Of a stretch of 64,000 bases of DNA, positions 60,298 through 64,000 are shown one piece after another. A program made the position numbers and the translations under genes. Under the pieces are notes generated by a model. The model worked only from the letters and a program-made list of their open reading frames with translations. It was not told where the DNA came from and made no database searches. The stretch comes from Amycolatopsis alba DSM 44262 (GTDB lineage: Bacteria > Actinomycetota > Actinomycetes > Mycobacteriales > Pseudonocardiaceae). Within the stretch, counting starts at the first letter, position 1. Each line of letters opens with the position of its first letter. Where the stretch lies: assembly GCF_000384215.1 (NCBI RefSeq), contig NZ_KB913032.1:8579605-8643604 (forward strand), in the 5' to 3' direction.

Positions 60298-61325
60298 GGC
60301 TGCCGCACACCGACCGGTTCGATCTCCGGCTCCAGTCCCAGTTCCGGCGGCACCTCGATGTCGTAGAGCCGGGCGGCGTTGAGGCCGAGGATCTTCTTCT
60401 TTTGCGTGACCGTCAGCGGGGCGAAGTCCGAAAGCTCGTCGTCCTCGGGCATGTTCCAGTCGACGAAGCCCTCGACCTGCCATTTCGGCTCCCAGATCGC
60501 GTAGTCGGCGCCGAAGATCAGTTTGTCCTCGCCGATCCAGAACATCAGCTCGCCCATGACCTTCGCGAAGAACTTCGGCCGGGCGTGCATCAACGCGCCG
60601 ACGACGACCGCGAGCCCCGCGTAGACGTTGCGCTCCTGCGTCGCCATGAAGCAGAAGTCCTCGATCCGCGGCAGGCCGACGTGTTCGACGATGAAGTTCA
60701 GGCCCTGGAAGTCCGTCGCCACGTGGTCGATGTCGGAGACGTCGAAGGCGTCCTTGTCCAGCGGCCAGATCGTCGGTCCTTTGTGGACATGGATGTTCCT
60801 GACGCCCAGCTCTTCGCATTTCTCCAGGTACCGGGCCGCTTCCGGATCCTTCAGGCTCCAGCCTCGCGACTCGCCTCGCCACTCGGCCGTGTAGAGCTTG
60901 ACTCCCTTGGCGCCGTAGCGTTTGACCCGTTCCTCGAACGCCTTCAGCCCCTCCCTGCCCTCGCGCGGGTCGAACGTGGTGTTGACGAGGAACCGCCCCG
61001 GATGCCGTTCGGCCATCGCGCCGTCGGCCTCGGTGGTGTTGAACCCGTTCTTGTACCACTGCCGCAGATTCGTCGGCTGGAAGATCGCCTTGTCGACGTG
61101 CCCTGCCTCGAACAGGTCGTGTATCATCAGCTCTTCGGAATACTTCCGGAACCGGCCGATCGGCCAGTGGGTCTCTTCCGGGCCGAGTCCGTGGTAGGCG
61201 TGGAAGCATTCGATCCAGCCCCGTGCGAACTCCTCCTGTCCCGCCACCCAGTTCTCCGGACCGGCGTCCCAGAAATGGGTGTGGCCATCGACGATGAAGT
61301 ACCGCTCTCCGTCCTTTGTGTACAT
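60294..61325 (-). CDS. amidohydrolase-family protein of the monooxygenase operon
   Basis: 343 residues, amidohydrolase_2 TIM barrel. The metal motif is visible at the start (FIVDGHTHFWD), with RFLVNTTFDPREG, GVKLYTAEWRGES, NIHVHKGPTIWP, FIVEHVGLPRIEDF and LIFGADYAIWEPKW (final Asp). A conserved companion of propane monooxygenase genes; its role (maturation or metabolism) is not settled. Behind GGAGGCGCCTC. Confidence 0.87.
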   Translation of the reverse strand: MYTKDGERYFIVDGHTHFWDAGPENWVAGQEEFARGWIECFHAYHGLGPEETHWPIGRFRKYSEELMIHDLFEAGHVDKAIFQPTNLRQWYKNGFNTTEADGAMAERHPGRFLVNTTFDPREGREGLKAFEERVKRYGAKGVKLYTAEWRGESRGWSLKDPEAARYLEKCEELGVRNIHVHKGPTIWPLDKDAFDVSDIDHVATDFQGLNFIVEHVGLPRIEDFCFMATQERNVYAGLAVVVGALMHARPKFFAKVMGELMFWIGEDKLIFGADYAIWEPKWQVEGFVDWNMPEDDELSDFAPLTVTQKKKILGLNAARLYDIEVPPELGLEPEIEPVGVRQP

Positions 61326-61345
61326 GAGGCGCCTCCAGCCGGGCG

Positions 61346-61696
61346 TCAGCGGATGGGCTTGAGGTCGAAGTCGAGGTACTCGGCCGCGTCCTCGGGGTTG
61401 GCGAACATGATCGTGCGATCGTCGAGATGCACCATCCGGCCGTAGTGGGTGGACATGCTCTCTTCGAACTCCGCCGAGGTGAACCAGCCCTCCTCCTCAC
61501 CGGCGGCTTCGTCGATGTCGGCGTAGACGAGATCCATCCGGCCGACGGCGTCGACGCGGATCATCGACGGCAACGGCGTGGTGGCGACGTTGTCCAGCTG
61601 TCCCGCGACCCCGGCGATGATCACGCCGACCTGGTTGTTCATCAGCGTGAAACCGCACATGCCGGAGGCGGTGCTGTCGGCCTTGAACACGGTCAT
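61346..61696 (-). CDS. prmD: monooxygenase coupling (effector) protein
   Basis: 116 residues, MmoB/DmpM family regulatory protein: SGMCGFTLMNNQVGVIIAGVAG, PSMIRVDAVGRMDLVY, ending HLDDRTIMFANPEDAAEYLD. Cofactor-free; binds the hydroxylase and couples electron transfer to oxygenation. Start coupled by ATGA to prmC. Confidence 0.9.
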   Translation of the reverse strand: MTVFKADSTASGMCGFTLMNNQVGVIIAGVAGQLDNVATTPLPSMIRVDAVGRMDLVYADIDEAAGEEEGWFTSAEFEESMSTHYGRMVHLDDRTIMFANPEDAAEYLDFDLKPIR

Positions 61697-62862
61697 CGGC
61701 CCAGCTCCTTCGGTGCTTTGAGACCCAGATCGGACAGGATGCCGGCGAACCGGCTCTTCGCCCGGTCGAGGCCGTCTTCGAACCGGGTCGGCTTGGCGTC
61801 GGGCTGCGACCACAACGGCTGCAGCGTGCGAGCGGCGGCGACGCACCGGGGAACCCAGTCCTGAAGCCAGCCCTGGAGGATCTCCTTGTTGTGCCCGGCG
61901 TACTGCCGGTCGTTGACGAGCAGATCGAACATCGGCTTCGTGTACCGGAGATCGCGTTCGGAGTAGTCGAACTCTTCGGCGCCGACGAGGGTCGGCGTGA
62001 CGAAGTCGCCGTTCGCCGGCGCGGCCTCCTGAACGAGGTTGCTGCGGAACAGTTCGCCGACCAGCGGCTCGAAGACCACGTTCGCGGCGAAGATCGCCTC
62101 GCACCAGTCCCAGATCCCGGTGAGCTGTTCGGCCGTCTCACGGACGCCCTGCCAGGCCGGGTCGGCATCCCACGTCTCCAGATGCGCCGAACCGTCGAAA
62201 CCCTCGATCTCCTCGGTGAGCGTGAGGTTGTACAGGGCCAGGTCCTGCGCGGCGCGGATGCGGTGCATGCTGTTCACCGAGATCGCGTTGTTGTGCATGT
62301 TGGTCGGCGCCCGGCGGTTGGCGTTGGCGAACAGGTACAGCCCGAGGCCGTGGTCGACATGCATCCACGCGCCGACGTGCTTGGCCACGAAGTCCACCCA
62401 GTTGGGGTTCCACTGCTCGAAGGCCTTGGCCTGCCGCGCCGCGTCGACGTTCTGGTTCAGCTGCCGGACGACGTTCGCGTTGTAGCGGTAGAGGGTCAGT
62501 TCCCATTCCTCGTTGGGATCACGGAACTCGTGCCAGCCGTGCGCCGGCCAGTCGTAGCCCTTGCCGCCCGAGCCGGGACCGCGTTCCGGTTCCGGCCGGT
62601 CCGAACCCCAGGCCTTCAGCACCGTCCAGCCGAGCGGATAGCCTGCCTTGCCGTCGGCGAAGGCGTACAGCCAGCCCTGGGAGAGGTAGTGCCGCGGATC
62701 CGGCTGGACCTCGACGGTCACATCCTCGTAATGGCTCTGCTTGCGCCTGGCCGGGTTGAAGTAGGTGAAACGGCGCGCGTCCGAATCCGGGAACACCTTG
62801 GCTCCGGCCTCGGCGTCGGTGAAGACCGGCTTCGGCACACTGCGTTCTTCAGTGCCTGTCAT
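61693..62862 (-). CDS. prmC: di-iron monooxygenase beta (small) subunit
   Basis: 389 residues from ATG 62862, eight bases after GAGGAG, which overlaps the prmB stop; a GTG nine bases earlier has no such site. Beta subunit of the hydroxylase: RRFTYFNPARRKQSHYEDVT, YRYNANVVRQLNQNV, WVDFVAKHVGAWMHVDHGLG, RAPTNMHNNAISVN, helical throughout and lacking the iron ligands, as expected for the non-catalytic subunit. Group 5/6 soluble di-iron (propane-type) monooxygenase. Confidence 0.9.
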   Translation of the reverse strand: MTGTEERSVPKPVFTDAEAGAKVFPDSDARRFTYFNPARRKQSHYEDVTVEVQPDPRHYLSQGWLYAFADGKAGYPLGWTVLKAWGSDRPEPERGPGSGGKGYDWPAHGWHEFRDPNEEWELTLYRYNANVVRQLNQNVDAARQAKAFEQWNPNWVDFVAKHVGAWMHVDHGLGLYLFANANRRAPTNMHNNAISVNSMHRIRAAQDLALYNLTLTEEIEGFDGSAHLETWDADPAWQGVRETAEQLTGIWDWCEAIFAANVVFEPLVGELFRSNLVQEAAPANGDFVTPTLVGAEEFDYSERDLRYTKPMFDLLVNDRQYAGHNKEILQGWLQDWVPRCVAAARTLQPLWSQPDAKPTRFEDGLDRAKSRFAGILSDLGLKAPKELGR

Positions 62863-62867
62863 GGGGT

Positions 62868-63899
62868 TCACTCCTCACCGGTAGTGGTGAACTTGTCATA
62901 GAAGACGCGCTTCTCCGCGACTCCGAGGGAAGGCAGCAGCTCCAGGGCCGCCTCCACCATCGGCGGTGGACCGCAGACGTAGGCGTCGGCGCCGCGGAGA
63001 TCGGGCCCGGCCCGCTTGAGGACGTCGGTGACGAAGCCGGTCTCGCCGTCCCAGTCCTCGTCGCCGGGTTCGGAAAGCGCCGGTAGATAACGGAAGTTCT
63101 TCAGGATTCCGGCGATCGCCGCCAGTTCGGCTTCGAAGCAGAGGTCGTGCCGCCGCCGGGCGCCGTAGTAGAAGGTGGCCTTGCGGTCGATGCCGCGCTC
63201 CGCCATCGACCGCAGCAACGCCAGGACGGGCGCCATCCCGGCCCCGCCGCCGACGAACACGACCTCGGCGCCGGGCGCGTCCCGCAGCGTGAACACCCCG
63301 AACGGCCCGGTGACGTCCAGCCGGTCGCCCGCCTTCACCCGGCTGTCGAGGAACTCCGAGAACAGGCCGCCGGGGTGGATCTTGACGACGAACTCCAGCA
63401 GGCCTTCCCGCGCGGAGGTGTTGGCCATCGAGAACGACCGCGTCTGGTCCGTGCCGGGGACCTTGAAGTCCAGGTACTGGCCGGGGAAGAACTTCAGCGT
63501 CTCCGGTTCGACGAGCCGCACGACCAGCTGCCGCAGATCAGGGGTGACGTGCTCGTTCGACACGACCTCCACGACCGCGTCGGTGATCGGCAACCCGGCC
63601 TGGATCATCTCCTCGTCGTAGTTGAGGAGCTCGATCGTGAGGTCCTCGTAGGCGTGCGCCCGGCACAGCAGGGTGAAACCCTCCTCCTTCTCGTAGTCGG
63701 GCAGGGCGAAGGTCGAGTACCGGTCGTGTTCGACGTCGTCGCCGTCGAGGATGAAGGATTTGCAGGACGCGCACTGGCCTTCCTTGCAGCCGTGCATGAG
63801 CATGACGCCCTGTTCGGCGGCGGCGCGCAGGATCGTCTGGTCCTCGCTGACGTCGATCTCGATGCCGACGGGTTCGAACCTCACCCGGTGCTTTCTCAT
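62868..63899 (-). CDS. prmB: monooxygenase reductase (ferredoxin-FAD-NAD)
   Basis: 343 residues. Plant-type [2Fe-2S] ferredoxin domain at the N-terminus (CKEGQCASCKSFILDGDDV and the fourth Cys in TLLCRAH), FAD domain (TRSFSMANTSAREG) and NAD domain (VVFVGGGAGMAPVLALLRSM, YVCGPPPMVEAAL). It passes electrons from NADH to the di-iron hydroxylase. Follows prmA after a gap that contains a strong hairpin. Confidence 0.93.
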   Translation of the reverse strand: MRKHRVRFEPVGIEIDVSEDQTILRAAAEQGVMLMHGCKEGQCASCKSFILDGDDVEHDRYSTFALPDYEKEEGFTLLCRAHAYEDLTIELLNYDEEMIQAGLPITDAVVEVVSNEHVTPDLRQLVVRLVEPETLKFFPGQYLDFKVPGTDQTRSFSMANTSAREGLLEFVVKIHPGGLFSEFLDSRVKAGDRLDVTGPFGVFTLRDAPGAEVVFVGGGAGMAPVLALLRSMAERGIDRKATFYYGARRRHDLCFEAELAAIAGILKNFRYLPALSEPGDEDWDGETGFVTDVLKRAGPDLRGADAYVCGPPPMVEAALELLPSLGVAEKRVFYDKFTTTGEE

Positions 63900-63922
63900 G
63901 ACTCCTCGTCCCGCGGGAGAAG

Positions 63923-63964
63923 GTGGGGAGGGCGCTGTGTCGCTGAGGGGTGCGCCCTCCCCAC
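63923..63964. other. intercistronic hairpin between prmA and prmB
   Basis: GTGGGGAGGGCGC / GCGCCCTCCCCAC, 13-base perfect arms, 16-base loop, in the 71-base gap. Probably protects the prmA message or limits transcription into prmB, giving more hydroxylase than reductase. Confidence 0.6.
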
Positions 63965-63970
63965 GTGGTC

Positions 63971-64000
63971 TCAGGGGCGCGGAGCGGGCCGCCCGGCCGG
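63971..64000 (-). CDS. prmA: prmA, last 9 codons (partial)
   Basis: An open frame enters from the right edge and ends PAGRPAPRP then TGA at 63971. Position directly upstream of prmB is where the catalytic alpha subunit of the di-iron hydroxylase lies in these operons. Only the tail is visible, so the assignment rests on synteny. Confidence 0.55.
   Translation of the reverse strand, partial: PAGRPAPRP

Noticed and set aside
59599..61500. One 633-codon minus-strand gene covering the DUF59 region
   Set aside because: Upstream part is out-of-frame translation of the amidohydrolase; the real gene starts at 60297 with an ATGA overlap.

Overview
The window is high-GC DNA with third-position GC bias, dense overlapping ATGA/GTGA junctions, SARP/STAND-type regulators, a REP13E12-type HNH gene and a soluble di-iron (propane-type) monooxygenase operon. 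This points to a Pseudonocardiales actinomycete, most likely Amycolatopsis or a near relative. That assignment is inference from gene content only. No rRNA, tRNA, CRISPR array or insertion sequence was seen.

Layout. (1) 1-29.7 kb is a mosaic of regulatory and accessory genes: a STAND NTPase with an HTH domain, an operon of a WD40 STAND ATPase with a lipoprotein and a small partner, secreted PQQ-type sugar dehydrogenase and GH5 enzymes, a regulator/hydrolase pair with a clear palindromic operator, a cyclase-like/NB-ARC/TPR protein, a photolyase beside a MerR-B12 regulator, and STAS, PucR and Usp genes. It also holds two broken genes. (2) 29.8-53.6 kb is a biosynthetic gene cluster, almost all on the minus strand. 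Its diagnostic core is a lysine N6-monooxygenase, a cupin, a methionyl-tRNA-synthetase-like enzyme and an FAD amine oxidase, the known machinery that makes an N-N bond from N6-hydroxylysine and glycine and releases hydrazinoacetate-type units. Around it are glutamate mutase (two subunits), an AsnRS-like catalytic core, a glutamate-synthase-like flavoprotein, three ATP-grasp ligases, an Fe/2-oxoglutarate hydroxylase, an O-carbamoyltransferase, a DDAH-like amidinohydrolase, two transporters, a signal-less peptide-binding protein and an HTH-NB-ARC regulator. There is no NRPS or PKS. I infer a hydrazine-containing, 3-methylaspartate-derived, carbamoylated peptide-like product assembled by ATP-grasp ligases; I cannot name it. 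(3) 53.9-56.9 kb holds an SOS-box-controlled HNH gene, a lipoprotein, a VOC protein and a decayed acetyltransferase. (4) 56.9-64 kb is a di-iron propane-type monooxygenase operon (prmA tail, prmB, prmC, prmD, amidohydrolase, MIP18-like protein, alcohol dehydrogenase, dedicated GroEL), cut by the right edge.

Regulation. The two main minus-strand operons of the biosynthetic cluster start 56 and 57 bases downstream of an almost identical bipartite element, GTTGACCGGAA-N14/15-GAACAATCAAC, which I propose as the binding site of a cluster regulator. A convergent junction inside the cluster carries an exactly symmetrical array of a 9-bp motif at 21-bp spacing and a strong hairpin related to one that ends the cluster on its left.
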